From: a bacterium OL-1
GTDB lineage: Bacteria > Actinomycetota > Coriobacteriia > Coriobacteriales > Atopobiaceae
Assembly (NCBI GenBank): GCA_000752675.2
Contig: LM994624.1
Coordinates: 62,001-126,000 of the forward strand
Reading direction: 5' to 3'
Length of the DNA: 64,000 nucleotides
Shown in pieces: positions 38,042 through 47,421 of this stretch; positions within the stretch are counted from its first letter, which is position 1, and each line of letters begins with the position of its first letter. The translations under genes and the position numbers were made by a program. Below the pieces are notes generated by a model, which searched no databases, was not told the origin of the DNA, and saw only the letters and a program-made list of their open reading frames with translations.

Positions 38042-39283
38042 CTACACGTTGAGAACAACAGCAAAAATGAGAAGCGCAAAGAACGCAACGCCGAGAACCG
38101 ACGCACCAAACAAGGCCCACTTGCCAAGTATGGCAAGGCGCGCCGAAGCGCCTGAATGTCTACCGCCGCCATACTTTCCGGCTCCAAGTATGGCGGCGGG
38201 CGCCTCGACCACACACAGCAGTGCAAGGTAGGCACCAATAAACAGCATGAGCAGCATTAACGTAACTGGGTATTGCTGGCCTGGAAACGTTATTGCCTGG
38301 GATGCCGCAAGCACAAACAACGCACCCAGAAACACACCGAGAAGCGCTACTGCAATGGAGCCTAGTTTCCGTGTGCCATCCGAAACCCGAAACGCCCCAA
38401 ACAACTGCACGGGGGTCACCAGAGTCAGATAGTTATCGCCGCGAGCGTTGGGGAGGGTTGCCGCGCCAGACGTCCAGCTGTCACTCGTGGCGACCGCGTC
38501 TGGCACCGCCTGAAGCACGACAGCGCGCAGCGCTCCCGCGCTCTGGTAGCGCTCGCTCGGCTCGAAGCTGCAGGCCTTCTCGACAATGCGCCGCAGCTCA
38601 GGCCGCACAACGGCGGAATCCGCAAGCGCCGCCGCATACCCCTCGGCGTCTGGGGTAACACCTGTGAGCATATAACCCAGCAGGCAGCCAATTGAGTAGA
38701 CGTCGGAGCGGCCGTCGGTCTGGGCAAAGCCGTACTGCTCGGGAGACGCAAAGCCCCAGGTACCAAGCCGGGTGGTGTCGCGCGGCGCACCTTCGACGTA
38801 GGTGCGCGCAATGCCCAGGTCGATAAGGACCGCCCCGCGCGGAGAGAGAATCACGTTCCTGGGCGACACGTCGCGATGAACGATGCCCTGCTCGTGGAGG
38901 GTGGTAACCGCATCGCACACGTCGGCGGCCACATGCGCCGCTGCCGTCTCGCCCATGCGACCGGCCTCGGCCACGCACGAGGCAAGCGACGCCCCATAGA
39001 CGTACTCGCGGACAATAACCACCTGGTCCGGCAGGTCATAGGTCTCGACCACGCGCGGCAGGTGCTTGTCGGCAGCGGACGAGAGACGCGAGAAGACCTC
39101 GACGTTTGCAACGTCACGCTTGACGCGCTTGCGGACCAGCGGGCCCTCGCCCAGATGCTCGGCGCCAGGTCTGCTCACGACCTCGGTCGAGCCGGCCTCC
39201 CCACTTGCGAGCACATGCTCCACACAGTAGGCCTCGTCCTTCTCGAGCGCAGCCATGAGCTGCGTGTCTGTGGGCGCGTCCAC
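38042..39283 (-). CDS. Membrane Ser/Thr protein kinase
   Basis: 413 residues. Kinase signatures: catalytic loop IVHRDVSPRNVIL (HRD...N), metal-binding DLGIART (DLG for DFG) and GFASPEQYG (APE-like). The ATP-site Lys is probably in PLVRKRVKRD. The Gly-rich loop is poorly conserved. Four hydrophobic segments occupy the C-terminus (about 285-413), so the catalytic domain is cytosolic and the sensor is likely membrane-embedded; there are no PASTA repeats. The GTG start at 39283 overlaps the HTH gene stop by one base (TAGTG) with GGGGAGG upstream, indicating translational coupling with the HTH protein, its probable target or partner. Confidence 0.9.
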   Translation of the reverse strand: MDAPTDTQLMAALEKDEAYCVEHVLASGEAGSTEVVSRPGAEHLGEGPLVRKRVKRDVANVEVFSRLSSAADKHLPRVVETYDLPDQVVIVREYVYGASLASCVAEAGRMGETAAAHVAADVCDAVTTLHEQGIVHRDVSPRNVILSPRGAVLIDLGIARTYVEGAPRDTTRLGTWGFASPEQYGFAQTDGRSDVYSIGCLLGYMLTGVTPDAEGYAAALADSAVVRPELRRIVEKACSFEPSERYQSAGALRAVVLQAVPDAVATSDSWTSGAATLPNARGDNYLTLVTPVQLFGAFRVSDGTRKLGSIAVALLGVFLGALFVLAASQAITFPGQQYPVTLMLLMLFIGAYLALLCVVEAPAAILGAGKYGGGRHSGASARLAILGKWALFGASVLGVAFFALLIFAVVLNV

Positions 39284-39744
39284 TACGCCTCCCCGTCGAG
39301 CAGGGTCTTCTCGCCCAGGCGCCACAACTCGTCATCCGTCTGAGCGCGGCTCATGCCGTGCTCGAGACAGAAAATGATGATGGCGTCGCGGCGGTTACGC
39401 GACCACAGCTCGGAGGCGCCGGCAAGCCGCAGCAGGCGCTGTGCCTCAACGAGCGAGCAACCCAGCCCAAAGGCCAGCATGATCGCGCTGTCGCGACCGG
39501 GGCGGCGCGTACCCTCGAAGATCTGGTAGCAGAACGTGGGGTTGAGCCCGGACGCACGGATGACCTGCGATTTCTTGAGCCCGTGCGCTTCTCGCACGGC
39601 CTCTGCGTACTCCGCGAGCGAGCGCTCCTCCAAGCTAGCGCGCGCAAGGTACTGCTCCGGTGTCGCCGACGCCAGCAGCTGCTCCAGAAGCTCCGCGGTG
39701 AGGCGCACGGGCCCGCCCGCAGTCTCGCCCCGCTCCCCCGACAT
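39283..39744 (-). CDS. Kinase-coupled HTH regulator
   Basis: 153 residues. The HTH region is GLKKSQVIRASGLNPTFCYQ followed by GTRRPGRDSAIMLAFGLGCS, an XRE-like pattern. The C-terminal helices (RRDAIIIFCLEHGMSRAQTD) are shared with the paralogue at 37504-37953. Its ATG overlaps the metA stop (TGATG) and its own stop overlaps the kinase GTG, so metA, this gene and the kinase are translated as one coupled unit. No direct link to methionine metabolism is visible. Confidence 0.83.
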   Translation of the reverse strand: MSGERGETAGGPVRLTAELLEQLLASATPEQYLARASLEERSLAEYAEAVREAHGLKKSQVIRASGLNPTFCYQIFEGTRRPGRDSAIMLAFGLGCSLVEAQRLLRLAGASELWSRNRRDAIIIFCLEHGMSRAQTDDELWRLGEKTLLDGEA

Positions 39745-40709
39745 CAGAACTTATCGACCATGCCATCAGCGTCCGCGTGGAGCTGGCGGATGGTCTGGGG
39801 AATGAGGTCCAGGTCGTAGGGGGTCATCTGGTAGACCCAGTTGAGCCAGTTGCGGTAGAGCAGGTTCGCGTGGGCACGCCACGTGAAGATGGGCTGGCTC
39901 TCGGGGTTGTCGTCCGGGAAGTAGTTCTCGGGCAGGCGGATGGGCAGCCCCTTGTGGAAGTCGCGCCAGAACTCGTCAGAGAGCGTGTCTCGGCCGTACT
40001 CGAAGTGGCCCGTCACGTAGACCTCGTGGAAGTCTGCGGTGGCAATGATGGCCGGACCGCTGGTGAAGCCCTCCGAGAGCACGTGCAGCTCGGGGTGGCG
40101 GGCAAGCTCGTTGGTATCGATTGCGGCGTGGCGTGAGTGCGGCATGTAGTGCACCTCGTCGAAGCCGTTGGTGAGGAAGTTGTACTCGTCGCACAGGCGC
40201 TGCGGGAAGACGCCAAAGAGCTTGGATCCAAGCTGCTTCTTGGGGATGCGGTACAGGTGCCAGAGGCCGGCCATGGCGCCCCAGCACAGATACATGGTGG
40301 AGAGCACGTGCTCCTGCGACCAGTCGATGATCCCGCAGAGCTCGTCCCAGTAGTCAACGTCCTCGAAGTCCATCTGCTCCACCGGCGCACCCGTGATGAT
40401 AAGACCGTCGTAGTTCTTGTCGGCAAACGAGTCAAACGTGTCGTAGAACTTCACGAGGTGGTCTTGCGAGACGTGCGTGGCCTCATGCGTGGAGACGCGC
40501 ATGAAGTCGCAGCTCACCTGCAGCGGCGACTTGGAGATGAGGCGCAGAATCTGGGTCTCGGTCTCGATCTTGGTGGGCATGAGGTTGAGAATTGCCACCC
40601 TCAGCGGGCGGATCTCCTGGCGCTCTGCGACCTCTTCTTCGAGAGCGAAGATGCGCTCCTCGTGCAGGATCTTCTTGGCGGGCAGGCCGTCTGGGATGTT
40701 GATGGGCAT
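39744..40709 (-). CDS. metA: Homoserine O-acetyltransferase (MetA family)
   Basis: 321 residues. First step of methionine synthesis from homoserine. The catalytic Cys is in YLCWGAMAGL, the His in VTGHFEYGRD, and the Glu of the triad lies in FEYGRDTL. In ITGAPVEQMDFEDVDYW the residue after GAPV is Glu. In this family Glu at that place indicates acetyl-CoA use and Gly succinyl-CoA use, so this is probably an acetyltransferase (metAA) despite the common succinyltransferase label. AAGGAG precedes the ATG. It heads an operon with the HTH and kinase genes. Confidence 0.94.
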   Translation of the reverse strand: MPINIPDGLPAKKILHEERIFALEEEVAERQEIRPLRVAILNLMPTKIETETQILRLISKSPLQVSCDFMRVSTHEATHVSQDHLVKFYDTFDSFADKNYDGLIITGAPVEQMDFEDVDYWDELCGIIDWSQEHVLSTMYLCWGAMAGLWHLYRIPKKQLGSKLFGVFPQRLCDEYNFLTNGFDEVHYMPHSRHAAIDTNELARHPELHVLSEGFTSGPAIIATADFHEVYVTGHFEYGRDTLSDEFWRDFHKGLPIRLPENYFPDDNPESQPIFTWRAHANLLYRNWLNWVYQMTPYDLDLIPQTIRQLHADADGMVDKF

Positions 40710-40981
40710 GCGTGACTCCTTGGCTGGTGCAAACGGGCAAGACGGACGTGCGCCGACGACGACAGTCGCGACGCAGCTAGCGCATTCGACGCATTCGCGC
40801 CGTGAGTGGAGCCATGTTTGCCCTGTTCCAGCTCATACAAGGTCCTTCTCGCCACGCGCACCCCATCTGGCACGCACGCCTTCACAGTATAGAGGAGAGC
40901 GCACGGACTGTCCCCCGTTTTCATGCGGCGATATTGTCGTGATGGTGGAAAAGCGCACGTACATGCCCCATACTGTGCAGC
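40710..40981. other. Divergent promoter region of metA and the helicase gene
   Basis: 272 bases, no gene. I see no SAM riboswitch before metA. GGACTGTCCCCCGTTTTCAT (40903-40922) is a palindromic motif related to one at 63054. The helicase ATG lacks a ribosome site and has CATACT seven bases upstream. Confidence 0.55.
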
Positions 40982-42250
<1,269 letters not shown>

Positions 42251-42317
42251 GAGCGGCGCCGGCGGCCCCCTCGTCATACCAACAAGCAAGTCACGACTCA
42301 CCCACAAGAAGGATCCA

Positions 42318-43607
42318 ATGAAGCAGCAGCGTCCGTATCCGCAGGTCATCGTCACGAGAAAGGCCGCCCGAGCGCTTGCCAGCGGGCATCCCTGGGTCTT
42401 CGAGGGCGAGGTCCGTCGCATGGAGCCCGCACCTGCGGACGGACGCGCTGCCCAGAACGGCGACGTGGTGGATGTGGTTGAGGAGAACGGCACCTGGCAG
42501 GGCGTGGGGCTTCTCTCCGAGCAGAGCAAGATTCGTGTGCGCGTAGTGAGCCGCAACGCCAACGACCGCATCAACGAGGCGTTTTGGTCGCGCAAGCTTC
42601 AGTGGGCGTGGGAGTATCGCAAGGCCGCCATGGGCTCGCGCGCCCTGCCAGGCTGCGAGCCGGACACCAACTGCTGCCGCGTGCTCTTCTCGGAGGCAGA
42701 CGGGTTCCCGGGCCTCGTCGTCGACCGCTATGAAGACGTGCTGGTCTCGCAGGTGGGCACCGTGGGCATGCAGCGGCTGCGCCCCACGCTCTACCCGCTG
42801 CTCCTCGACGTACTGCGCACGGACAGTCAGGACATCCGTGGCATCTACGAGAGAAACGACGCTCCTTCTCGCCTCAAGGAGGGCCTTGCGCAGGAGAAGG
42901 GCTGGTGGGCCGAGGGCAGCCGCCCCGCGCCGGAGAGCGCGCGTGTGATTGCGCACGAGAATGGCATCGCCTACGATCTTGACCTCGAGAACAGCCAGAA
43001 GACAGGGTTCTTCCTCGATCAGAAGTACAACCGCCGCGCTGTGCGCGAGTTGGCCCGCGGGCGCCGCGTGCTCGACTGCTTCTGCCACGTGGGTCCGTTT
43101 GGCCTCAACGCCGCAGCAGGCGGTGCCGCGTTTGTGCGCGAGGTCGACGTGAGCCAGACAGCAATCGACCTGGCACGCGAGAACGCGCGCCTCAACAACC
43201 TTGAGTCAACGATGGGCTTCACCTGCGCAAACGTTCTCGAGTACCTGCCCGCGCTTGTCTCGGACAAGAAGTGCCTGCGCGAGGAGGGCGGTCCCTTCGA
43301 CCTCATTGTCCTGGATCCGCCAGCGTTCACCAAGAGCCGCGGGACCGTGGACCATGCCGCCCACGGCTATCGTGAGATCAACGAGTGGGCTATGCGTCTC
43401 CTTCCGCGTGGAGGCTACCTTGCAACGTGCAGCTGCAGCCACTTCATGACGCGCGACCTTCTCGCCCGCGCCATTGCCGAGGCCGCGCACAACGCAAACG
43501 TTCAGCTGCGCCAGATCGAGGAGCGCCAGCAGGCGCCGGACCACCCCATCCTGTGGGGCGTCCCCGAGACCCACTACCTGGACTTTTTCGTGTTCCAGGT
43601 AGTGTAG
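42318..43607 (+). CDS. RlmI-like class I rRNA methyltransferase
   Basis: 429 residues. The N-terminal PUA domain (VTRKAARALASGHPWVFEGE) leads to an EEHEE-like region and the SAM-binding Rossmann domain (RRVLDCFCHVGPFGLNAAAG; FDLIVLDPPAFTKS). RlmI methylates C5 of a 23S rRNA cytosine; the family also contains related enzymes, so position specificity is inferred. Start ATG 42318 follows AAGAAGG. It lies 67 bases after the helicase gene. Confidence 0.88.
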   Translation: MKQQRPYPQVIVTRKAARALASGHPWVFEGEVRRMEPAPADGRAAQNGDVVDVVEENGTWQGVGLLSEQSKIRVRVVSRNANDRINEAFWSRKLQWAWEYRKAAMGSRALPGCEPDTNCCRVLFSEADGFPGLVVDRYEDVLVSQVGTVGMQRLRPTLYPLLLDVLRTDSQDIRGIYERNDAPSRLKEGLAQEKGWWAEGSRPAPESARVIAHENGIAYDLDLENSQKTGFFLDQKYNRRAVRELARGRRVLDCFCHVGPFGLNAAAGGAAFVREVDVSQTAIDLARENARLNNLESTMGFTCANVLEYLPALVSDKKCLREEGGPFDLIVLDPPAFTKSRGTVDHAAHGYREINEWAMRLLPRGGYLATCSCSHFMTRDLLARAIAEAAHNANVQLRQIEERQQAPDHPILWGVPETHYLDFFVFQVV

Positions 43608-43760
43608 GACTCTTACCTGCTGTTATATAGCCGCTTGGGGCTGGTGAAATTCGTCATTAGGGATTGCAGAATTACATCAGTAGGATAACAAGGCCCGCTT
43701 TATAAACTGTGTCATCTACGAGGGACTCTGGGCAGATTGGGCATACCCTACCCGCAGTTC

Positions 43761-43820
43761 CACACCGTTCTGCACGAACTTATACCGTCTTACACGGTTT
43801 TATACCGTCTTGCACCGCAT
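43761..43820. repeat. Three 20-bp tandem units
   Basis: Units CACACCGTTCTGCACGAACT, TATACCGTCTTACACGGTTT and TATACCGTCTTGCACCGCAT follow without gaps, with ACCGTATGCAG after them. They lie between the converging rlmI-like and tadA genes, in a 238-base AT-richer gap with no gene. Confidence 0.8.
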
Positions 43821-43845
43821 ACCGTATGCAGCGCCCTTGCCGCCG

Positions 43846-44343
43846 CTAGCCCCTGCTCCTGCGGCGCGCGCGGAAGAACGCGCGCAGCTGGTCAGCAGCC
43901 TCGTCCGCCAGCACACCTGACGTCACCTCGAACGCATGGTTGAGCCGCGGGTCGTGGCTCACGTCAAAGAGCGTGCCGAGCGCGCCACCCTTGGGGTCGG
44001 GCGCACCATACACGCAGCGGTCCACACGCGCGTTAACCATGAGCCCCGCACACATGAGGCACGGCTCGAGCGTCACGTAGACCGTGCACCCCGAGAGCCG
44101 CCAGCGGCCAAGCGCCCTCGCAGCCTCCTCCATGGCGAGAAACTCGGCGTGCGCCGCAGGGTCCGCGTCCTCCTCGCGGCGGTTATGCGCACGAGAGACA
44201 ACCTGCCCATCGCACACCACCACCGCACCTATCGGCACCTCGCCCTCATCTGCGGCGGCAGCGGCCTCGTCCAAGGCAAGGCGCATGAACCCAAGGTCCT
44301 CTTTGGCGGCGTCCTGGTTGTTGCCCCGCTCGTCTTGGTCCAT
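43846..44343 (-). CDS. tadA: tRNA adenosine(34) deaminase TadA
   Basis: 165 residues. The zinc site is PAAHAEFLAM (His, catalytic Glu) and TLEPCLMCAG (Cys pair). It converts A34 to inosine in tRNA-Arg(ACG). The ATG at 44343 has GAGGGG upstream; the longer frame would run through the divergent tRNA gene. The C-terminus ends in basic RRRSRG. Confidence 0.95.
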   Translation of the reverse strand: MDQDERGNNQDAAKEDLGFMRLALDEAAAAADEGEVPIGAVVVCDGQVVSRAHNRREEDADPAAHAEFLAMEEAARALGRWRLSGCTVYVTLEPCLMCAGLMVNARVDRCVYGAPDPKGGALGTLFDVSHDPRLNHAFEVTSGVLADEAADQLRAFFRARRRSRG

Positions 44344-44416
44344 CCCTCGCCCCTCTTGTACAGTCGCAAGCCCAACTTTTCCAGCATATGCGCTAGGATA
44401 TATCCACGCACCCAAC

Positions 44417-44502
44417 GGAGGGGTGGCAGAGTGGTTGATTGCAGCGGTCTTGAAAACCGCCGGGCGCGTTGCGTCTCGAGGGTTCGAATCCCTCCCCCTC
44501 CG
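44417..44502 (+). tRNA. tRNA-Ser(UGA)
   Basis: Acceptor GGAGGGG (44417-44423) pairs with CCCCTCC (44495-44501), discriminator G. Anticodon stem GCGGT/ACCGC encloses the loop CTTGAAA, with anticodon TGA at 44451-44453. A long variable arm (class II) and T-loop GGTTCGAATCC are present. The final CCA is not fully encoded (CC then T). Confidence 0.97.
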
Positions 44503-44588
44503 CCTCGCGCGTCCCATCACGAAGCACCGCACGCCGTCCACGTCTCCAGCACGTCCGCCACGGTCCGCCCGCCTGAAGGGAGCCTCGC

Positions 44589-45140
44589 ATGATCGCTCTT
44601 ATCATCATCATTGCCATCATCGTTGTTCTTGTCGTCTGGTTTGTGAGCATCTACAACGGCATCGTCCGCAAGGACAACCGCTGCGACAACGCCTGGCAGA
44701 CCATCGACGCCCAGCTGCAGCGCAGGAACGACCTCATCCCCAACCTGGTTGAGACCGTCAAGGGCTACGCCGCGCACGAGTCCGGCACGCTCTCGGCAGT
44801 TACGCAGGCGCGTGCCGCCGTCATGTCCGCCAAGACGCCCGAGGACAAGATGGCCGCCTCCAACGTGCTCTCGGACACGCTGAAGTCGCTCTTCGCCGTC
44901 TCCGAGGCCTACCCCGAGCTCAAGGCCAACGCCAACTTCCAGCAGCTGCAGTCCGAGCTCTCGGACACCGAGAACAAGATCAGCTACGCGCGCATGAGCT
45001 TCAACGACTGCGTGCTCGAGTACAACAACGCCATCGAGACCTTCCCCGGCAACGTTGTGGCTGGCTCCAAGTTCAAGGAGCGTCAGGGCTTCGAGGTCCA
45101 GTCCGAGGCCGTGCGCCAGGCGCCGCAGGTCAAGTTCTAG
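44589..45140 (+). CDS. lemA: LemA family membrane protein
   Basis: 183 residues. N-terminal membrane helix (IIIIAIIVVLVVWFVSIYNG) followed by a conserved helical domain: NAWQTIDAQLQRRNDLIPNL and NFQQLQSELSDTENKISYAR. LemA proteins lie in the membrane with a helical bundle; function uncertain. AGGGAG precedes the ATG. It has its own terminator, so it is separate from mgtE. Confidence 0.93.
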   Translation: MIALIIIIAIIVVLVVWFVSIYNGIVRKDNRCDNAWQTIDAQLQRRNDLIPNLVETVKGYAAHESGTLSAVTQARAAVMSAKTPEDKMAASNVLSDTLKSLFAVSEAYPELKANANFQQLQSELSDTENKISYARMSFNDCVLEYNNAIETFPGNVVAGSKFKERQGFEVQSEAVRQAPQVKF

Positions 45141-45185
45141 CCTCTTCTCGGCCGAGCCTCTTCTCGGCGACAATAGCAGGTCTAG

Positions 45186-45219
45186 CGCCGGTGGGGTAAC
45201 GCCGCCCCACCGGCGTTTT
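45186..45219 (+). terminator. lemA terminator
   Basis: An 11-bp stem CGCCGGTGGGG / CCCCACCGGCG with an eight-base loop, then TTTT. Confidence 0.92.
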
Positions 45220-45363
45220 GCTGCTGCGGGGGGGCGAAGCGTCGAATCCTCGAACGACCCCAGGAGCCAACCCGGCGCCAGGCCGCGGCCCCCTAACGTG
45301 GAGATTAACGAATCGTTAAGCAAACGCGATGGGGCCAGCAACCCCTCGTCATGGGCCCTCGTG

Positions 45364-45563
45364 TACAATGGCCTGTGCGCATGGCAAAGCGTATCGTGCG
45401 CGGTCATCAAAGGTCAAAGAGAAAGGCTTCCATGAAACCCCGACCTCACAGTCGATGACCCCTCCGGCGTGCTATTGGCAGCCCGCCGCATGGGGTGCCG
45501 TTCCACCACATATGCCGTGTGCGTAGCCTTACCCGGGTACACGCCGGCAGAGAAGGAGCACGC
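45364..45563 (+). promoter_or_regulatory. Long leader of the mgtE operon
   Basis: A possible -10 TACAAT lies near 45364. The ~190-base leader holds a nine-codon reading frame (45432-45458) and a long-range pairing of CCGGCGTG (45474-45481) with CACGCCGG (45540-45547), immediately before the mgtE ribosome site AGAAGGAG. No M-box (ykoK) riboswitch pattern was seen. Confidence 0.6.
45432..45458 (+). CDS. Putative leader peptide MKPRPHSR upstream of mgtE
   Basis: Eight residues and a stop, preceded by AGAAAGG. Two prolines, next to basic residues, fall within the first five codons. Proline-containing leaders such as mgtL control Mg2+ transporter genes in enterobacteria, and similar control has been described in actinobacteria. 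Its position 105 bases before mgtE suits such a role; the call rests on position and composition only. Confidence 0.5.
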   Translation: MKPRPHSR

Positions 45564-47417
45564 ATGATCTACCTCTCCCAACTCCTGGGAAACCCGGTTC
45601 TCGACCTCAACGGCGAGAAGATAGGCACCGTTTCTGACCTGGGCATCGCCACTGGCGAAGTCTTTCCCCGCGTCACCAGCCTTGCGTTCATGGGCCCCGG
45701 CCACACCCCGTTCATGATCAGCTGGCGCAAGTACGTCGACACCTACGACGAGCACGAGGTGCACCTTAAGGTCGTCGCCACCGACATCCGCTTCTCCTAC
45801 CTTCAGCCCAACGAGGTCCTTCTCGCACGCGACATTCTCAACAAGCAAATTGTTGATACCCGCGGCATGCGCGTGGTGCGCGTTAACGACCTCAAGCTCT
45901 CGGACACCAACTCCTCTCAGTTGCGCCTCCTTGGCGCCGAGGTGGGCATCCGCGGCATCCTGCGCTCGCTTTCCCCCGGCATCGAGCGGCTGGCGCTGCG
46001 CATTGCGCACACGTTTGGCAAGCAGCTTCCCGAGAAGATCATCGCGTGGAGCTACATGGACCTCGTCGAGCGCGACCTCTCCGACGTCAAGCTCTCGGTC
46101 TCGCACAAGACCCTCGACGACATGCACCCCGCCGACATCGCAGACATCATCGAGCGCCTGGACCCGCGTCTGCGCGGACAGGTCTTTGCCCAGCTTGACG
46201 ACGAGCAGCGCGCCGGCGCCATGGCCGAGCTGGACGACGACGCCATGGCCGCGCAGATCATGGGCAGCATGGACGAGGCGGATGCGTCGCGAATCCTCTC
46301 CGAGATGGACCCGGACGACGCAGCCGAGCTTGTCTCGGAACTTGATTACGACAAGGCCGAGAAGCTCCTCAAGCTCATGGGCGTCAACGAGCAGAAGGCT
46401 ATTCGCCAGCTTTTGGGCTACCGCGAGGACACGGCCGGCCGCATCATGACCTCCGAGGTGGTCTCGCTTCCCGAGGACAAGACCGTTGCAGACGCCGTCG
46501 AGCGCCTGCGCGGGCTGGACGAGGACTTTGAGAGCGTGCGCTACGTCTACCTAACCGACGAGGACGAGAAGCTCTCCGGCGTGGTCGCGCTGGGACGCCT
46601 CATTGTGTCCGACCCCGACACGCGTCTTGAGGACATTGCCACCACGGAGCTCAAGACCGCCAGCCCCGAGGACGACCAGGAGGACGTGGCCCAGGACATT
46701 GCCAAGTACAACCTGCTTGCCATGCCCGTTGTCTCTGACGAGGGCAAGCTGCTGGGCATTGTCACCGTCGACGATGCCCTGGACGTCCTGGAGGAGGAGC
46801 ACGCCGAGGACTTGCAGATTGCCGGCGGCACCAGTTCTGACGCGGATGGCACCGAACACGCACACGACCTGGTGTGGCTGCTGCGCCGCAACGCCTGGTT
46901 CTTCTTCTGGGTTGTGGCTACGGCCATCATCACCTTTGCGTTCAAGACCGACACCGGCACTTTCACGGCGGCACTTCTCGCCTGCGCGGCCATGCCGCTT
47001 GCGCTGGTGGTTGCCGACGACTCTGTGAGCTACGTCACCAACTTCTTCCTGGAGAATGACCCAGACGATGAGGACTCGCCCTCCACGCTTGGCTTCACGC
47101 TGCGCAGCATTGGGACTGGCCTTGTCTTTGCCTTCATCTGCACGCTGCTGGTGCTTGCATTTGTGAGCCTTGCGCTGCCGGACGCCTCCGACGCCGCGCT
47201 GGCACATGCGCTTCGCCTGGGATTTACCGCCGCGGCCGTCTCGGTGCTGGTCTCGTTCGCCCTTACGCCCATCTACCTGGTGATTCTTCGCAAGCGTGAC
47301 GAGAGGAACCAGGAGACCTCGGGCTTTGCGCTCGCCCTCATCTCTATGATCGTCGCCGCCGTGGTGTTCGCAGTCGCCATCGCCGTGACCGGCACGACCG
47401 GAATCGTCCTGGGGTAG
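45564..47417 (+). CDS. mgtE: MgtE-like magnesium transporter with N-terminal PRC barrels
   Basis: 617 residues. Two PRC-barrel-like domains come first (LLGNPVLDLNGEKIGTVSDL; DTRGMRVVRVNDLKL), an unusual extension. The MgtE N superhelical domain (HPADIADIIERLDPRLRGQV) and a CBS pair (RIMTSEVVSLPEDKTVADAV; LLAMPVVSDEGKLLGIVTVD) follow, then about five membrane helices. MgtE is a Mg2+ channel gated by cytosolic Mg2+ bound to the N and CBS domains. The acidic HDxxDxxE-like residues are plentiful. The ATG at 45564 follows AGAAGGAG. Four bases separate it from the Nramp-related gene. Confidence 0.9.
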   Translation: MIYLSQLLGNPVLDLNGEKIGTVSDLGIATGEVFPRVTSLAFMGPGHTPFMISWRKYVDTYDEHEVHLKVVATDIRFSYLQPNEVLLARDILNKQIVDTRGMRVVRVNDLKLSDTNSSQLRLLGAEVGIRGILRSLSPGIERLALRIAHTFGKQLPEKIIAWSYMDLVERDLSDVKLSVSHKTLDDMHPADIADIIERLDPRLRGQVFAQLDDEQRAGAMAELDDDAMAAQIMGSMDEADASRILSEMDPDDAAELVSELDYDKAEKLLKLMGVNEQKAIRQLLGYREDTAGRIMTSEVVSLPEDKTVADAVERLRGLDEDFESVRYVYLTDEDEKLSGVVALGRLIVSDPDTRLEDIATTELKTASPEDDQEDVAQDIAKYNLLAMPVVSDEGKLLGIVTVDDALDVLEEEHAEDLQIAGGTSSDADGTEHAHDLVWLLRRNAWFFFWVVATAIITFAFKTDTGTFTAALLACAAMPLALVVADDSVSYVTNFFLENDPDDEDSPSTLGFTLRSIGTGLVFAFICTLLVLAFVSLALPDASDAALAHALRLGFTAAAVSVLVSFALTPIYLVILRKRDERNQETSGFALALISMIVAAVVFAVAIAVTGTTGIVLG

Positions 47418-47421
47418 GCCC

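Noticed and set aside
40710-40981. SAM riboswitch before metA
   Set aside because: No SAM-I core or associated terminator hairpin could be recognised in the leader on the minus strand.
44344-44541. N-terminal extension of TadA
   Set aside because: It would run through the divergent tRNA-Ser gene; the ATG at 44343 gives the family length.
45329-45526. 65-codon frame overlapping the mgtE leader
   Set aside because: No ribosome site and Cys/Pro-rich random-like content; the nine-codon frame with a ribosome site is more credible.
45220-45563. M-box (ykoK) magnesium riboswitch before mgtE
   Set aside because: The conserved M-box segments were not seen; the short reading frame and long-range stem explain the leader better.
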